DNA from: Gluconacetobacter diazotrophicus PA1 5
Lineage (GTDB): Bacteria; Pseudomonadota; Alphaproteobacteria; Acetobacterales; Acetobacteraceae
NCBI RefSeq assembly: GCF_000021325.1
Contig: NC_011365.1
Span: forward strand, 3,562,001-3,626,000
Direction: 5' to 3'
Length of the DNA stretch: 64,000 bases
Below are positions 7,659 to 18,183 of this stretch, piece after piece. Below the pieces are notes generated by a model, which did not search any database, was not told the DNA's origin, and saw only the letters and a list, made by a program, of their open reading frames with translations. Made by a program: the position numbers and the translations under genes. Position 1 is the first letter of the stretch; each line of letters starts with the position of its first letter.

Positions 7659-7955
7659 CTAACGGCGGGCGCGAAACCGGTCCACCGCCCACTCGCCGGC
7701 CTGCACGATCGGCAGCGCCAGCAGGAAGCAGGCGACGGCCACCCCGATGACGATCAACCGTTCGCGCTGCGTGGCGTCCGACGCGCCCGCGATGCTGTAC
7801 AGGCTGCTCCACAGCCGCGTTCCGGCAATGTGATCGACCCCGTTCGCGATCGTGGTGCTGAAACGCAGGCTGGTCATCAGGGCCGCCGTCAGTCCCACCA
7901 GGGCGACGGTCTTGATCAGGGTGCGGGCGATGCTGGGCGGCGGGGCCTCTGTCAT
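7659..7955 (-). CDS. small two-helix membrane protein, unknown function
   Basis: 98 residues with two hydrophobic segments (about 12-30 and 67-88) separated by a polar loop, and a basic C-terminus (DRFRARR). I recognise no family. The gene ends just 7 bp from the IS481-family element. Before that insertion it ended almost exactly where the convergent RlmM-like gene ends. Confidence 0.6.
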   Translation of the reverse strand: MTEAPPPSIARTLIKTVALVGLTAALMTSLRFSTTIANGVDHIAGTRLWSSLYSIAGASDATQRERLIVIGVAVACFLLALPIVQAGEWAVDRFRARR

Positions 7956-8057
7956 CCGGGGAATCCTTCCATGGCGGGCTTGTATAACGGACGCTGACTG
8001 TGGTTCATGTTAATATGTCATCATGCTTCGTTCATCAAAATCTGACGGATTGATATC

Positions 8058-8594
8058 ATGCCCTTTCATCGCGTTCTTCCGCGTATTCTTCCGCTGGCCG
8101 CCCTGCTGGGGCTGATCGCCACGCCGGCCCTCGTGACGCCCGCCCTGGCCGACATGCCCCCGGTGCCGAAGGTCGGGCAGGAAACGCCGCGCCCGGTCGC
8201 CGCCCCCTATGGCGCGCCGGAAGGCGCGCAGGCGCAGGTCGATGCCGCCTTCCGGACCGCGCAGGCCAGCGGCCGGAACGTGCTGATCGATTTCGGCGGC
8301 AACTGGTGCCCCGATTGCCGCATGCTGGCCGGGGTGCTGGCCCTGCCGTCGGTCGCACCCTGGGTGGCGCAGCGTTTCGTCACGGTGACGGTCAATGTCG
8401 GGCGGATCAACACCAACCTCGACATCGCCCAGCATTACGGCGTGACGATCCACGCGGTGCCTACGGTGCTGATCGTCACCCCGCAGGGCAGGCTGCTCAA
8501 CCCCGACGGCGCGCTGGCGCTGGGCGACGCGCGCCGCATGTCCGCCCAGGCGGTCGTCGACCTGCTGGCCGGCTGGGACGCGCGCGACCACTGA
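8058..8594 (+). CDS. secreted thioredoxin-fold protein
   Basis: 178 residues with a signal peptide (about residues 1-31, cleavage after PALA). The mature domain is thioredoxin-like: VLIDFGGNWCPDCRML carries a CPDC active site at about residues 84-87, followed by a VPTVLIV cis-proline strand. It probably acts as a periplasmic thiol-disulfide oxidoreductase. The active-site dipeptide PD differs from classical thioredoxin GP and resembles DUF953/TlpA-like relatives. Partners are unknown. It stands alone between two minus-strand genes. Confidence 0.85.
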   Translation: MPFHRVLPRILPLAALLGLIATPALVTPALADMPPVPKVGQETPRPVAAPYGAPEGAQAQVDAAFRTAQASGRNVLIDFGGNWCPDCRMLAGVLALPSVAPWVAQRFVTVTVNVGRINTNLDIAQHYGVTIHAVPTVLIVTPQGRLLNPDGALALGDARRMSAQAVVDLLAGWDARDH

Positions 8595-8630
8595 GGCCGC
8601 CGCAGCTACCTTTAAAAACAGCCTCTTACC

Positions 8631-10307
8631 TCACCGCATTTGCAGGACGCGTTCGGCCTCCTGCACGATGTCGGCCAGGGTTCCGGGTTCGAACGGACTG
8701 GCCAGGCCGGCGGCGGCGACCAGGCCGGTGAAGGGCTGGGACCCGCCCAGCGTGCACAGGTCGGTATAGACCGCCATCGCGCCGTCCTGGTCGGTCCGGC
8801 TGCGCAGCCAGAACTGCATCGCGCAGCACAGGGCCAGCGTGTAGTCGATGTAATAGAAGGGCGAGCGGTAGATGTGGCCCTGGGCCTGCCACCGCCCGCC
8901 CATGGCCGGGCGCGCCAGGTCGCCATAGTCCCGCCAGGGCATGTAAAGCTGTTCCAGCCGCCGCCAGGTCGCATGGCGCTGCTCGGCCGTCATGTCGGGC
9001 CGGGCATAGACCTCATGCTGGAAATGATCGACGCAGACGCCATAGGGCAGGAAGCTGAGCGAGCCGATCAGGTGCACGCGGCGGAACCGGTCCGCCAGCC
9101 CGTCCTCGACCATCAGGTCGATCTGCGGCCAGGTCAGGAATTCCAGCGCCATCGAATTGATCTCGGCGGCTTCCATGGTCGGCCACAGCAGGTCGATCCC
9201 GGGCAGGTCGCGGCTCTTCCAGTTCTGGTAGGCGTGGCCCATCTCGTGGGTGAAGACGTTGATGTCGTGCTGCGTGCCGTTGAAATTGGCGAAGATGAAC
9301 GGCATGCCCATGCTGGGAAACGCGGTGCAGAACCCGCCTCCGGCCTTGGTCGGGCGATTGCGCACGTCCAGGAACCCGCCCTCGGTCATCTTGCGATAGA
9401 AGGCGCCCAGGTCGCCGCCCATCCGGTCGAACATGGTCTGCGCCCGTTCGACCAGCACGTCGTGGTCGCCCGCCGGCCGGGGGTTGCCCAGTGGGTCGAT
9501 CAGCGCCTCGTCCCAGGACCGCAGCCGGTCCCAGTTCATGGTCAGCCGGCGGTTTTCCATGATCGCGCGCACCAGCGGCACCACATGGGTCAGCACGTCG
9601 TCCCGAAAGCGCGCGACCTCGGCCGGTCCGTAATCGACGCGCCGCATCCGGCGGTAGCCCAGGGGGGTATAGGTGTCGTAGCCCAGGGTCCGCGCCATGC
9701 CGTGACGGACCTGGACCAGCCGGTCGTACAGCGCATCCAGTTCCGTGCCGTGGGTGGCGAAGAAATCCCACCGCGCCTGTTCCGCCGCGTGGCGCACGTC
9801 ACGGTCCAGGCTTTCGGCGAACGGCGCCAGTCCGGACAGATTGACGGTCTGCCCGTCCACGGTCAGGCGCGCCGACGCCAGCAGCGCCGTGTATTCGGCG
9901 CCCAGCCGCGCCTCTTCCTCCAGCGCGTCGCGGATGCGCGGGTCGAAGGTGGTGATGTCGGTCTCCCATAGCCGGACGGTATGGGTGCCCACGGCGGCGA
10001 CCAGCCCGGGGCGATCGGGGTCGTCCAGCAGCCGGCGCTTGATCGCGATCTCGTGCTCGGTCACGCGCGGGGTCAGGCTGTCGGCCAGGTCGCGGTCGGC
10101 ACGGGCCTGCGGGTCGGTGGTGTCCTGGGCGAAGCGCAGCGCGACCAGCGACGCCCAACTGTCATAGGCCCGGCGTTCGGTATCGAACAGCGCCAGGGCC
10201 TGGTCGCGCTGGCCGGCATCCAGCAACGCCGTCACGCGGCCGAACGCGGCGGCCAGGCCGTCGGCCGTAGGGGTGGGGAAGGCGAGGTCTTTGAACAAAA
10301 TCGACAT
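8631..10307 (-). CDS. M3 family oligoendopeptidase (PepF-like)
   Basis: Cytoplasmic zinc metallopeptidase that degrades oligopeptides. The 558-residue protein has the HExxH zinc site in FTHEMGHAYQNW and the downstream third ligand in the TMEAAEINSMALEF helix, as in M3 peptidases. The C-terminal part has the conserved SPFYYIDYTLA and GGSQPFTGL motifs of the PepF/M3 subgroup. ATG 10307 (MSILFKDLAF) is chosen: the frame stays open for another 85 codons upstream, but that part is Arg-rich out-of-family sequence lying over the neighbouring gene region. Confidence 0.92.
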   Translation of the reverse strand: MSILFKDLAFPTPTADGLAAAFGRVTALLDAGQRDQALALFDTERRAYDSWASLVALRFAQDTTDPQARADRDLADSLTPRVTEHEIAIKRRLLDDPDRPGLVAAVGTHTVRLWETDITTFDPRIRDALEEEARLGAEYTALLASARLTVDGQTVNLSGLAPFAESLDRDVRHAAEQARWDFFATHGTELDALYDRLVQVRHGMARTLGYDTYTPLGYRRMRRVDYGPAEVARFRDDVLTHVVPLVRAIMENRRLTMNWDRLRSWDEALIDPLGNPRPAGDHDVLVERAQTMFDRMGGDLGAFYRKMTEGGFLDVRNRPTKAGGGFCTAFPSMGMPFIFANFNGTQHDINVFTHEMGHAYQNWKSRDLPGIDLLWPTMEAAEINSMALEFLTWPQIDLMVEDGLADRFRRVHLIGSLSFLPYGVCVDHFQHEVYARPDMTAEQRHATWRRLEQLYMPWRDYGDLARPAMGGRWQAQGHIYRSPFYYIDYTLALCCAMQFWLRSRTDQDGAMAVYTDLCTLGGSQPFTGLVAAAGLASPFEPGTLADIVQEAERVLQMR

Positions 10308-10351
10308 GCTCCGATCATCGCATCGACGACACGGCCCCGTCCATCGTCGTG

Positions 10352-11347
10352 TTAGGCGTGGGCAAGGTCCCGCCATGCCTCGGCGGCGAGGCTGAAGGAT
10401 CGCAGCCGTGCCGCATGGTCGTGGATCGCGCCGACGATGATCAGTTCGTCGGGCTGGTGCCGGTCGATGAAGGCGCGCAGCCCCGCGCGCAGCGTCGCCG
10501 GCCCGCCGACGACGGCGCAGGCCAGGGCGCGGTCGATGCCGGCCTGCTCCATCGGCGTCCACAGCCCCTCGGTCGAGGCGACGGGGGGCGGGAACTGCCC
10601 CGGCATGCCGCGCCGCAGCGCCACGAACTGCTGCTGGTGCGACGTGAACAGGACCCGTGCCTCGGCGTCGGTGTCGGCCGCCACCACGTTCAGCCCCAGC
10701 ATGACATAGGGCCGCGCCAGCCGCGCCGAGGGCGTGAATCGCTGGCGGTACAGCATCACGGCGTCGTCCATCTGGTCGGGCGCGAAATGCGAGGCGAAGG
10801 CGAACGGCAGGCCCAGCTGCGCCGCCAGATGGGCCGAGAACAGGGACGAGCCGAGCAGCCAGACCGGAATGTCCAGCCCCGCGCCCGGCACGGCCCGCAC
10901 CCTCTGGCCCGGTGCGGGCGGGTCGAAATAATGCAGCAGTTCCACCACGTCCTGGGGGAAGCGGTCTGCGCTGGCGGGGTCGCGGCGCAGGGCGCGCATG
11001 GTTTCCTGGTCCGACCCCGGGGCGCGGCCCAGCCCCAGGTCGATGCGTCCGGGAAACAGGCTTTCCAGGGTGCCGAACTGCTCGGCGATGGTCAGCGGGG
11101 CATGGTTGGGCAGCATGATTCCGCCGGCGCCGACGCGAATCCGGCTGGTGCCCGCGGCCAGATGACCGATCAATACCGATGTCGCGGCGGACGCGATGGC
11201 CGGCATGGCATGATGTTCCGCCACCCAGTAGCGATGAAAATCCAGGGATTCGGCGTGGCGGGCCAGGTCGAGGCTGTTGCGGAACGCCACGGCCGCGTCG
11301 CTGCCCCGGACGATCAGCGACAGGTCGAGTATCGAAAGCGGAATCAC
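10352..11347 (-). CDS. luciferase-like flavin-dependent monooxygenase
   Basis: 331 residues of the bacterial luciferase superfamily, close to the MsnO8/YhbW-type group: LSILDLS start, [20 protein letters not shown], a phosphate-binding [16 protein letters not shown] stretch and [16 protein letters not shown]. The family uses reduced FMN from a separate reductase to oxygenate an organic substrate, which cannot be predicted here. It lies 45 bp upstream of the M3 peptidase gene on the same strand. Confidence 0.88.
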   Translation of the reverse strand: MIPLSILDLSLIVRGSDAAVAFRNSLDLARHAESLDFHRYWVAEHHAMPAIASAATSVLIGHLAAGTSRIRVGAGGIMLPNHAPLTIAEQFGTLESLFPGRIDLGLGRAPGSDQETMRALRRDPASADRFPQDVVELLHYFDPPAPGQRVRAVPGAGLDIPVWLLGSSLFSAHLAAQLGLPFAFASHFAPDQMDDAVMLYRQRFTPSARLARPYVMLGLNVVAADTDAEARVLFTSHQQQFVALRRGMPGQFPPPVASTEGLWTPMEQAGIDRALACAVVGGPATLRAGLRAFIDRHQPDELIIVGAIHDHAARLRSFSLAAEAWRDLAHA

Positions 11348-11366
11348 GGGCTGGTTCCCTCCATCG

Positions 11367-13346
11367 TCACACGCGGCGGATGCTGCGTCCGAACCATGTG
11401 CATATGGCGACGAAGACCAGGAATCCCAGAACCATGGGCATCGCGTCGGCTCCGGCGGGCAGCACGGACAGCGTATCGTCGCGGCCGGTGGCCCCGGCCA
11501 CGGCGGCCAGCAGCACGCCGGTCAGGCTCTCGCCCACGATGAAGCCCGACGCCAGCATGGTGCCGATTCCGGTTTCCGCCCGCAGGCTGGGGCGCCGCCG
11601 GGTGCAGGCCCAGCCCAGCACGGCCCCGATCGCCAGGGTCACGCTGACCGCAGGCGGCAGGTACAGGCCGATCCCCACTGCCAGCGGCGGCAGCGCGCGC
11701 GCCCAGCGGCGCAGCAGCAGGTCGGCCGCGATCAGCACGCCCCCCAGGCCAGCGCCCAGCACGATCATGTTCCAGTCCAGCTGGTGCTGGAAAATGCCGG
11801 TCGCGATCGTGACCAGCAGGGCGGGCTGCGGCGCCGCCAGGGCATGGTCCGGATTCATGCCCGCGCGCGGCATCGCGCCCACGAAGCCATAGGCCTGGTA
11901 CAGCAGTTCCAGCACCGGCGGGATGACGACCGCGCCGCTGATGCAGCCCACCAGCAGCGCGGCCTGCTGCCGCCAGGGCGACGCCCCGACCAGTTGCCCG
12001 GTCTTGAGGTCCTGCAGGTTGTCGTTGGAAATGGCCGACGACGCCACGATCGCGGACAGGATGAACAGGGCGAAGGCGATGGCCAGGTGATGCCCGTTCG
12101 CCGACATCTGGGCCGGCAGCAGGCCCACCTGCTCCAGCCCCAGCAGGAACAGGGCGATCATGACGACCGCGATGATGGCGATCCCCGACAGGGGGGAGGA
12201 TGACGACCCCACGATCCCGGCCATGTAGCCGCAGGCGGCGGCTATCAGGAAGCCGAACAGCGCGCAGAACAGCACCGCCGCCAGCGCCGCGCCGATGATC
12301 GCATGCTCGGCCGCGCCCGGCGCCCCCATGATCGGCGCCTGGAAGGCGACGAACAGGCCGAACAGGATGGCCAGCGACACGCCGGTCAGCAGCACCATGG
12401 TCCGGGGCGACAGGTCGCGGGACTGGCTGTCCTCGCCGACCGACCGGCCGGCGCGCAGCATGTCGCGGATGCCCGCCGCCACCGGCTGCGCCAGCATGGC
12501 CAGCGTCCAGATGGCCGCGACGCCGATCGTGCCCGCCCCCATGAAGCGGACCTTCTGCGCCCAGACCTGGGTGGCGAAGGCGGCGGGCGCCAGGTGCGCG
12601 GTGTTGGGCAGCATGGTGCTCAGCACCGGCACCGCGATGCCCCAGGCGATGATCGCGCCGACCAGCATGGCCAGCCCGCCGGCGATTCCGACCAGGTAGC
12701 CCGCGCCCAGCAGGGCCAGGGAAAAGCCGGTCGAGGCCCGGAAGACCGCGCCGCCCCATACCGCCGTCGCCGACGCGCCGTCCGACAGCAGCCGCAGCCC
12801 GCCGGTCGCGAACGTCACGACCGCCGAGACCAGGCCGCCGGTCATCAGCGCCTTCAGGCTGTCGGGATTGCCGCCTTCCGATCCCGCCTTCAGGATTTCC
12901 GCCGCCGCGACCCCTTCGGGATAGGGCAGGCTGCTGTGCGTCACCATGGCGCGGCGCAGCGGAACGGTGAACAGCACCCCCGTCATGCCCCCGGCCAGCG
13001 ACAGCAGCGTCGTCTCCAGGTACGGGAAATGCTGCCAGTGGCCGATCATGACCAGGCAGGGGAACGAGATGAAGACGCATGACAGCGTTCCCGCCGCCGA
13101 GGCCTGGGTCTGGACCAGGTTGTTCTCCAGGATCGTCGCGCCGCCCATGGTCCGCAGCACGGACATCGAGATCACCGCCGCCGGGATCGAGGAGGCGACG
13201 GTCAGGCCGATCTTCAGTCCCAGATAGATGTTCGAGGCCGTGAAGACGATGGTGATCAGGGCGCCGAGGACGAGGCCGCGAATCGTCATCTCCCGCTCGG
13301 CGGACGGTGCCGCGGGGCGGGAAAGGGGGACTGTCGTATCTGTCAT
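11367..13346 (-). CDS. OPT family oligopeptide transporter
   Basis: Inner-membrane transporter of 659 residues with about 14-16 membrane helices. Family motifs seen are [20 protein letters not shown] in the first helices, [14 protein letters not shown], and [14 protein letters not shown]. The OPT family imports small peptides or metal chelates (for example iron-siderophore or nicotianamine-type complexes) by proton symport; the bacterial members are poorly characterised. It ends 19 bp before the monooxygenase gene and follows a lipoprotein gene on the same strand. Confidence 0.92.
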   Translation of the reverse strand: MTDTTVPLSRPAAPSAEREMTIRGLVLGALITIVFTASNIYLGLKIGLTVASSIPAAVISMSVLRTMGGATILENNLVQTQASAAGTLSCVFISFPCLVMIGHWQHFPYLETTLLSLAGGMTGVLFTVPLRRAMVTHSSLPYPEGVAAAEILKAGSEGGNPDSLKALMTGGLVSAVVTFATGGLRLLSDGASATAVWGGAVFRASTGFSLALLGAGYLVGIAGGLAMLVGAIIAWGIAVPVLSTMLPNTAHLAPAAFATQVWAQKVRFMGAGTIGVAAIWTLAMLAQPVAAGIRDMLRAGRSVGEDSQSRDLSPRTMVLLTGVSLAILFGLFVAFQAPIMGAPGAAEHAIIGAALAAVLFCALFGFLIAAACGYMAGIVGSSSSPLSGIAIIAVVMIALFLLGLEQVGLLPAQMSANGHHLAIAFALFILSAIVASSAISNDNLQDLKTGQLVGASPWRQQAALLVGCISGAVVIPPVLELLYQAYGFVGAMPRAGMNPDHALAAPQPALLVTIATGIFQHQLDWNMIVLGAGLGGVLIAADLLLRRWARALPPLAVGIGLYLPPAVSVTLAIGAVLGWACTRRRPSLRAETGIGTMLASGFIVGESLTGVLLAAVAGATGRDDTLSVLPAGADAMPMVLGFLVFVAICTWFGRSIRRV

Positions 13347-13362
13347 GATGGAGTCGGGCCGG

Positions 13363-13965
13363 TCACATCGGATGGAACGACGGGGCGACCAGATGGGTGC
13401 GATTATATTCCAGCTGGTCGTGCGTCAGCTGGAATCCGACCTCGATATGGTAGCCGTCGATCGTGACATGGCGTGACAGCGGCAGCGTGATCGGCACGAC
13501 CGGGGCGTGGGTCAGCATCTGCGTCACGTTGGACGGGAACTCCACCGTCTCGACGAACTGCTTCTTGTTCCGAATCGTGCCGTCGTACACGACGGCGATG
13601 AAATACGGGATCTTGACCGTGCGGCCGGCCGTCGGGCCGCGGGTGACGGTCATGCCCAGGCTGATATCGGTGACCACGGCATTGGTACGGCCGCCGGCAT
13701 TGCGGCAGCTGCCGGTGACGCGCGTCACGCCGGCCCGGGCGATCAGGTGGCCGATATCGCGCGTATCGCCGTCATAGGACACCAGGTCGGCGGCCGCTCC
13801 GGGCACCTCGACCACCGGGCAGGAGGGCGCGAAGGCGTCCGGATTGTCCAGGCCGCATGCCGACAGCAGGATCGCCAGGGGCAGGATCGCCAGCCCCGGG
13901 AAGAGAGCCGGACGGCGGGGACGGCGCGGGCCGGTCGGAATGACTGTGGTCATGCGGGGGGTCAT
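13363..13965 (-). CDS. lipoprotein, unknown function
   Basis: 200 residues. The N-terminus is basic, then a hydrophobic LAILPLAILLSAC with a lipobox ending in Cys37, so an exported lipoprotein. The mature part has a regular beta-rich look and two further cysteines (Cys49, Cys87) that could form a disulfide. It includes the motif YFIAVVYDGTIRNKKQF. Two starts are possible, ATG 13965 and ATG 13953. Similar proteins occur in acetic acid bacteria as hypothetical lipoproteins; no function is known to me. Divergent from ispH. Confidence 0.75.
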   Translation of the reverse strand: MTPRMTTVIPTGPRRPRRPALFPGLAILPLAILLSACGLDNPDAFAPSCPVVEVPGAAADLVSYDGDTRDIGHLIARAGVTRVTGSCRNAGGRTNAVVTDISLGMTVTRGPTAGRTVKIPYFIAVVYDGTIRNKKQFVETVEFPSNVTQMLTHAPVVPITLPLSRHVTIDGYHIEVGFQLTHDQLEYNRTHLVAPSFHPM

Positions 13966-14196
13966 GCGGGGTTCCGGGGTCTCGTTCTCGGTCGTGGTTG
14001 CGGGGCCGCCGGATCGACGGTCCGCTTGTGTGGCACCGGCTGGACGGTTATGTCCAAATGCACCGGGGTCGCAGGAAAATGGCTTGCGCCATGGCCCCGC
14101 TTTGCGTAGGGCCGGACCAGCACCGGGATGCGCGGCCGGCCGGTCGCTGCCCCCGGCCTGTATCCTATACCGCTCGCCGGCCGTTTGGGGAACACC

Positions 14197-15195
14197 ATGC
14201 CCGACCAGATGATTCAGACTTCCGACACCGCTCCCTCCCAGGTCCCGATGCGGTCGCTGAAGGTGCTGCTGGCCGGCCCGCGCGGCTTCTGCGCCGGCGT
14301 CGACCGTGCGATCCGCGTGGTCGAGGAAGCGATCCGCCGTTATGGCGCGCCGGTCTATGTCCGGCACGAAATCGTCCATAACCGTACCGTCGTCGAGGAA
14401 CTGGAGGCCCAGGGCGCCATCTTCGTCGAGGAACTGGACGAGGTCCCGGCCGACGGCCATGTCGTCTTCTCGGCCCATGGCGTGCCCAAGACCGTCCCGG
14501 CCGAGGCCGAGCGGCGCAACCTGCTGTACCTGGATGCGACCTGCCCGCTGGTATCCAAGGTCCATCGCGAGGCCGAGCGTCATTTCGCCGACGGCGGTCC
14601 GGAAAGCCGGCATATCCTGATGATCGGCCATGCCGGCCACCCCGAGGTCGTGGGTACGATGGGCCAGTTGCCGCCCGGCGCCGTGACCCTGATCAACGAT
14701 TCCGAGGAAGCGCGCACCGTCCAGCCGGCCGACCCCGCGCGCCTGGCCTTCATCACCCAGACCACGCTGTCGGTCGACGACACGGCCGAGATCGTGGACA
14801 TCCTGCGCAGCCGCTTTCCGCTGATCGAAGGGCCGAAGCGCGAGGACATCTGCTACGCCACCACCAACCGGCAGGAAGCGGTCAAGGCCATCGCGCCGGG
14901 CTGCGACCTGGTGATCGTGATCGGCTCGCCGAACTCCTCCAATTCCCAGCGCCTGCGCGAGGTCGCGGAACGCTCCGGCGCGCCGCGCGCCCTGCTGGTG
15001 CCGCGCCTCAGCGACCTGGACTGGTCGGTGCTGGACGGGGTGAACACGCTGGGCATCACCGCCGGCGCCTCGGCGCCCGAGGCGCTGGTGCAGGAAATGG
15101 TGACGGCGCTGGCCAAGCGCTTCACCCTGGAAATCGAGGAACGGACGGTCAAGGAAGAGAACGTGACCTTCCGCCTGCCGGCCCCGCTGGGCTAG
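14197..15195 (+). CDS. ispH: 4-hydroxy-3-methylbut-2-enyl diphosphate reductase
   Basis: Last step of the MEP isoprenoid pathway, making IPP and DMAPP; an iron-sulfur enzyme. The 332-residue protein has the three cluster cysteines in GFCAGVDRA (Cys32), [10 protein letters not shown] (Cys116) and [10 protein letters not shown] (Cys219), plus SAHGVPK and the substrate-binding [10 protein letters not shown]. The ATG at 14197 has TGGGGA upstream. The ispH-thrB-rnhA order is common in alphaproteobacteria. Its cluster is presumably supplied by the SUF system encoded further right. Confidence 0.96.
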   Translation: MPDQMIQTSDTAPSQVPMRSLKVLLAGPRGFCAGVDRAIRVVEEAIRRYGAPVYVRHEIVHNRTVVEELEAQGAIFVEELDEVPADGHVVFSAHGVPKTVPAEAERRNLLYLDATCPLVSKVHREAERHFADGGPESRHILMIGHAGHPEVVGTMGQLPPGAVTLINDSEEARTVQPADPARLAFITQTTLSVDDTAEIVDILRSRFPLIEGPKREDICYATTNRQEAVKAIAPGCDLVIVIGSPNSSNSQRLREVAERSGAPRALLVPRLSDLDWSVLDGVNTLGITAGASAPEALVQEMVTALAKRFTLEIEERTVKEENVTFRLPAPLG

Positions 15196-15210
15196 GCCGG
15201 GCCCTTCCAC

Positions 15211-16176
15211 GTGGCGGTCTACACGGATGTGTCGGACGGGGCGCTGCGCGCGTTCCTGTCCCTGTACGATATCGGCGACCTGACGGCCTATCGCGGCATT
15301 GCCGAGGGCGTCGAGAACAGCAATTTCGTCCTGCGGACCACCGGCGGCGATTTCATCCTCACCTTGTACGAACGGCGGGTGGACCCGGCCGACCTGCCCT
15401 GGTTCCTGGGGCTGATGGGCTGCCTGTCCGACCACGGCCTGTCCTGCCCGCGTCCCGTCGTGGCGCGGGACGGGCAGGCGCTGCGCACGCTGGCCGGCCG
15501 CCCGGCGGCGATTACGACCTTCCTGCCCGGCGTGTGGCCGCGCGAGGTGCGGGTGGCGCATTGCGCCCCGGTGGGCGCCGCCCTGGCAGCGCTGCACATG
15601 GCGGGGCAGGGATTCGGGGCCGAGCGCGCCAACGCGCTGGGGCCGGATGCCTGGCCCGGCCTGGTCGCGGCATGCCGGGCCGATGGCGATTCGGTCCAGC
15701 CCGGCCTGATGGCGGAACTGGACGCGGCCCTGGCCGAGATCCTGCCCGCCTGGCCCGCCCGCGACGACCTGCCGCGCGGGCAGATCCATGCCGACCTGTT
15801 CCCGGACAACGTGTTCTTCCTGGACGGCGCGGTGTCGGGAATCATCGACTTCTACTTCGCCTGCACCGACCTGCTGGCCTACGACATCGCGATCTGCCTC
15901 AATGCCTGGTGTTTCGATGCGGACGGAACGTTCGACGCCGCCCGGGGGCGGGCGCTGATCGCGGGGTACGAATCCGTGCGGCCCCTGACCGATGCCGAAC
16001 GGCGGGCCCTGCCGGTCCTGGCAGCCGGCGCCGCGACCCGTTTCCTGCTGACCCGGCTGTATGACTGGGTGAACACCCCGGCGGGGGCCATGGTCACGCG
16101 CAAGGACCCGCTGGATTACCTGAAGCGCCTGCGGTTCCACCGCGCGGCACGGAACATGGCGTCCTATGGCCTCTGA
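15211..16176 (+). CDS. thrB: homoserine kinase (aminoglycoside-phosphotransferase fold)
   Basis: Phosphorylates homoserine for threonine synthesis. The 321-residue protein belongs to the APH-fold homoserine kinases of alphaproteobacteria: [13 protein letters not shown] near the N-terminus, a catalytic loop [14 protein letters not shown] and the metal-binding [10 protein letters not shown]. It starts with GTG at 15211, 15 bp after the ispH stop, and overlaps rnhA by 11 bp. That arrangement suggests one operon. Confidence 0.94.
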   Translation: MAVYTDVSDGALRAFLSLYDIGDLTAYRGIAEGVENSNFVLRTTGGDFILTLYERRVDPADLPWFLGLMGCLSDHGLSCPRPVVARDGQALRTLAGRPAAITTFLPGVWPREVRVAHCAPVGAALAALHMAGQGFGAERANALGPDAWPGLVAACRADGDSVQPGLMAELDAALAEILPAWPARDDLPRGQIHADLFPDNVFFLDGAVSGIIDFYFACTDLLAYDIAICLNAWCFDADGTFDAARGRALIAGYESVRPLTDAERRALPVLAAGAATRFLLTRLYDWVNTPAGAMVTRKDPLDYLKRLRFHRAARNMASYGL

Positions 16177-16675
16177 CCCCCACCACCCGCCCGAGGCGGA
16201 TGCCGAAACCGACCTCGCCCTGGTCGAGATCTGGACCGATGGCGGCTGCAAGCCCAATCCCGGCCCCGGCGGCTGGGCGGTGCTGCTGAAATGCCGCGGC
16301 ACCGAGCGCGAGTTGTCGGGCGGCGAGGCCGAAACCACCAACAACCGCATGGAACTGACGGCGGCGGCCGAGGCGCTGGAGGCCCTGAAGCGGCCCTGCC
16401 GCGTGGTGCTGCATACCGACAGCGAATATGTCCGCAATGGCATCACGCGCTGGCATACCGGCTGGGTGCGCCGGAACTGGCGCAACGCCTCGGGCGATCC
16501 GGTGGCCAACATGGATCTGTGGCGCCGGCTGCTGGACATCTCCGCCCGCCATGACGTGACCTGGCGCTGGGTGCGCGGCCATTCGGGCGACGAAAACAAC
16601 GAACGCGTGGATCGGCTGGCCACCGCCGCCCGCGACGCGCTGGGACTCGCCTATCCGGTCCGTGGCCGCCGCTGA
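16166..16675 (+). CDS. rnhA: ribonuclease HI
   Basis: Degrades the RNA strand of RNA-DNA hybrids. 169 residues with the complete catalytic set: Asp25 in [11 protein letters not shown], Glu63 in RMELTAA, Asp85 in HTDSEYV, His139 in RGHSG and Asp149 in NERVDRLA. The ~20 N-terminal residues are an extension relative to E. coli. It overlaps thrB by 11 bp and the next ABC gene by 14 bp. Confidence 0.96.
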   Translation: MASDPHHPPEADAETDLALVEIWTDGGCKPNPGPGGWAVLLKCRGTERELSGGEAETTNNRMELTAAAEALEALKRPCRVVLHTDSEYVRNGITRWHTGWVRRNWRNASGDPVANMDLWRRLLDISARHDVTWRWVRGHSGDENNERVDRLATAARDALGLAYPVRGRR

Positions 16676-17414
16676 CGGCGTGATGCGCGCCCCGGCGATC
16701 CGGCTTCAGGATCTCGGTGTCTCGCATGGCGGCCGGGCCGTCTTCTCCGGCCTGGACGCGACCCTGCCGGCCGGCGCGTTCTCCGTGCTGCTGGGTCCCA
16801 GCGGGGTGGGCAAGACCAGCCTGCTGCGCGCGATCGCCCTGCTGGATGCACCCGCTACCGGGCAGATCACGGCCGATGACGGCGCCCCCCTGGCGGGACG
16901 CGTGGCCTGGATGGGCCAGCAGGACCTGCTGATGCCCTGGGCCCGGGCCGTCGACAACGTGACGCTGGGGGACCGGCTGCGCGGCCGGCGCCCCGATCGC
17001 GACCGGGCGGCGGACCTGTTGCGCCGGATGGGTCTGGGCGACAGGCTGGCCGCGCTGCCTGCCGAACTGTCGGGCGGCATGCGCCAGCGCGTGGCGCTGG
17101 CCCGCACCCTGTATGAAGACCGTCCCGTCGTATTGATGGACGAACCGTTTTCCGCCCTGGACAGCGTGACGCGCGCACGGATGCAGGATCTGGCGGCCGG
17201 GATGCTGCAGGGCCGCACGGTGGTGCTGATCACGCATGATCCGCTGGAAGCCTGCCGGCTGGGCCAGGCGATCCTGCTGCTGACGGGCCGGCCCGCGCGC
17301 CTGGCCCTGGTCGCGGCGCCCCCTGGCGCGATTCCCCGCCCGGCCGACGATGACGGCGTGCTGCATGCCCAGGGTGTCCTGATGCGGCGCCTGCTGGACG
17401 CGGCCCCCGCATGA
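16662..17414 (+). CDS. ABC importer ATP-binding protein (nitrate/taurine/ThiZ type)
   Basis: 250 residues with Walker [10 protein letters not shown], a Q-loop, signature LSGGMRQR, Walker B VVLMDEP and the switch His in LITHDP. It is most like the ATPases of the taurine/nitrate/pyrimidine (ThiXYZ) family; the [12 protein letters not shown]-loop region fits that group. GTG at 16662 overlaps rnhA; an ATG at 16683 is an alternative. It pairs with the permease 7 bp downstream. No substrate-binding protein is encoded nearby, so the substrate is open. Confidence 0.88.
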   Translation: MAAADGVMRAPAIRLQDLGVSHGGRAVFSGLDATLPAGAFSVLLGPSGVGKTSLLRAIALLDAPATGQITADDGAPLAGRVAWMGQQDLLMPWARAVDNVTLGDRLRGRRPDRDRAADLLRRMGLGDRLAALPAELSGGMRQRVALARTLYEDRPVVLMDEPFSALDSVTRARMQDLAAGMLQGRTVVLITHDPLEACRLGQAILLLTGRPARLALVAAPPGAIPRPADDDGVLHAQGVLMRRLLDAAPA

Positions 17415-17421
17415 GCCCCGC

Positions 17422-18183
17422 ATGAGCATCGTCACGAGGGTGGGCCGTCCGCTGGGCACGCTGTGCGGGCTGGTCCTGCTGTGGTGGGGTGTCGTGCGCC
17501 TGGGCGGGGTGCCGCCCTATCTGCTGCCGCCGCCGGCCGAGGTGGCGCGCGCCCTGTGGACGCAGCGCGGCCTGCTGGTCGCGGCAGCGGGGACGACGCT
17601 GCTGGAAACCGTGCTGGGCCTGGCGCTGGGCACCGCCGGCGGCGCGGTCCTGGCGGTGCTGATGACGGCGTCCGGTCCGGTCCGGCGCTGGATGATGCCG
17701 CTGGTGCTGCTCAGCCAGGCGGTGCCGGTCTTCGCCCTGGCCCCGCTGCTGGTGCTGTGGTTCGGCTTCGGCATCGCCTCGAAGGTGGTGATGGCGGTGC
17801 TGGTGATCTTCTTTCCCGTCACCTCGTCCTTCTTCGACGGGCTGCGGCGCACGCCGCCCGGATGGCTGGACCTGGCCCGGACGATGGGCGCGCATCCATG
17901 GCGGATTCTGCTGCATGTGCGGCTGTCGGCGGCACTGCCGGCCTTTGCCTCCGGGCTGCGGGTGGCCACGGCCATCGCGCCCCTGGGCGCGGTGGTGGGG
18001 GAATGGGTGGGCGCGTCGTCGGGGCTGGGGTTCCTGATGCAGACGGCCAATACGCGGTTCGAGACGGACCTGATGTTCGCGGCGCTGCTGGTCCTGGCGA
18101 CGATGACCATCCTGTTGTGGTGGGGGGTGGACCGGGCGCTGGCGCGGATGGTGTACTGGATTTCGGACGATCCCGCCGCCTGA
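17422..18183 (+). CDS. ABC importer permease (nitrate/taurine/ThiX type)
   Basis: 253 residues with about six membrane helices and the BPD_transp_1 fold. The EAA loop region reads RTMGAHPWRILLHVRLSAALPAF, and the family motifs VVGEWVGASSGLGFLM and YLLPPPAEV are present, as in permeases of thiamine-precursor, taurine and aliphatic sulfonate importers. The TGA stop (18181-18183) is also the left copy of the target duplication of a MITE-like element that starts at the next base. Confidence 0.9.
   Translation: MSIVTRVGRPLGTLCGLVLLWWGVVRLGGVPPYLLPPPAEVARALWTQRGLLVAAAGTTLLETVLGLALGTAGGAVLAVLMTASGPVRRWMMPLVLLSQAVPVFALAPLLVLWFGFGIASKVVMAVLVIFFPVTSSFFDGLRRTPPGWLDLARTMGAHPWRILLHVRLSAALPAFASGLRVATAIAPLGAVVGEWVGASSGLGFLMQTANTRFETDLMFAALLVLATMTILLWWGVDRALARMVYWISDDPAA

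Noticed and set aside
13966-16623. Very long minus-strand open frame continuous with the lipoprotein gene, opposite ispH, thrB and rnhA
   Set aside because: It lies antisense to three clear genes and its translation is an Arg/Gly/His-rich composition typical of the opposite strand of GC-rich codons. Only the last 200 codons, with a lipoprotein signal, are real.
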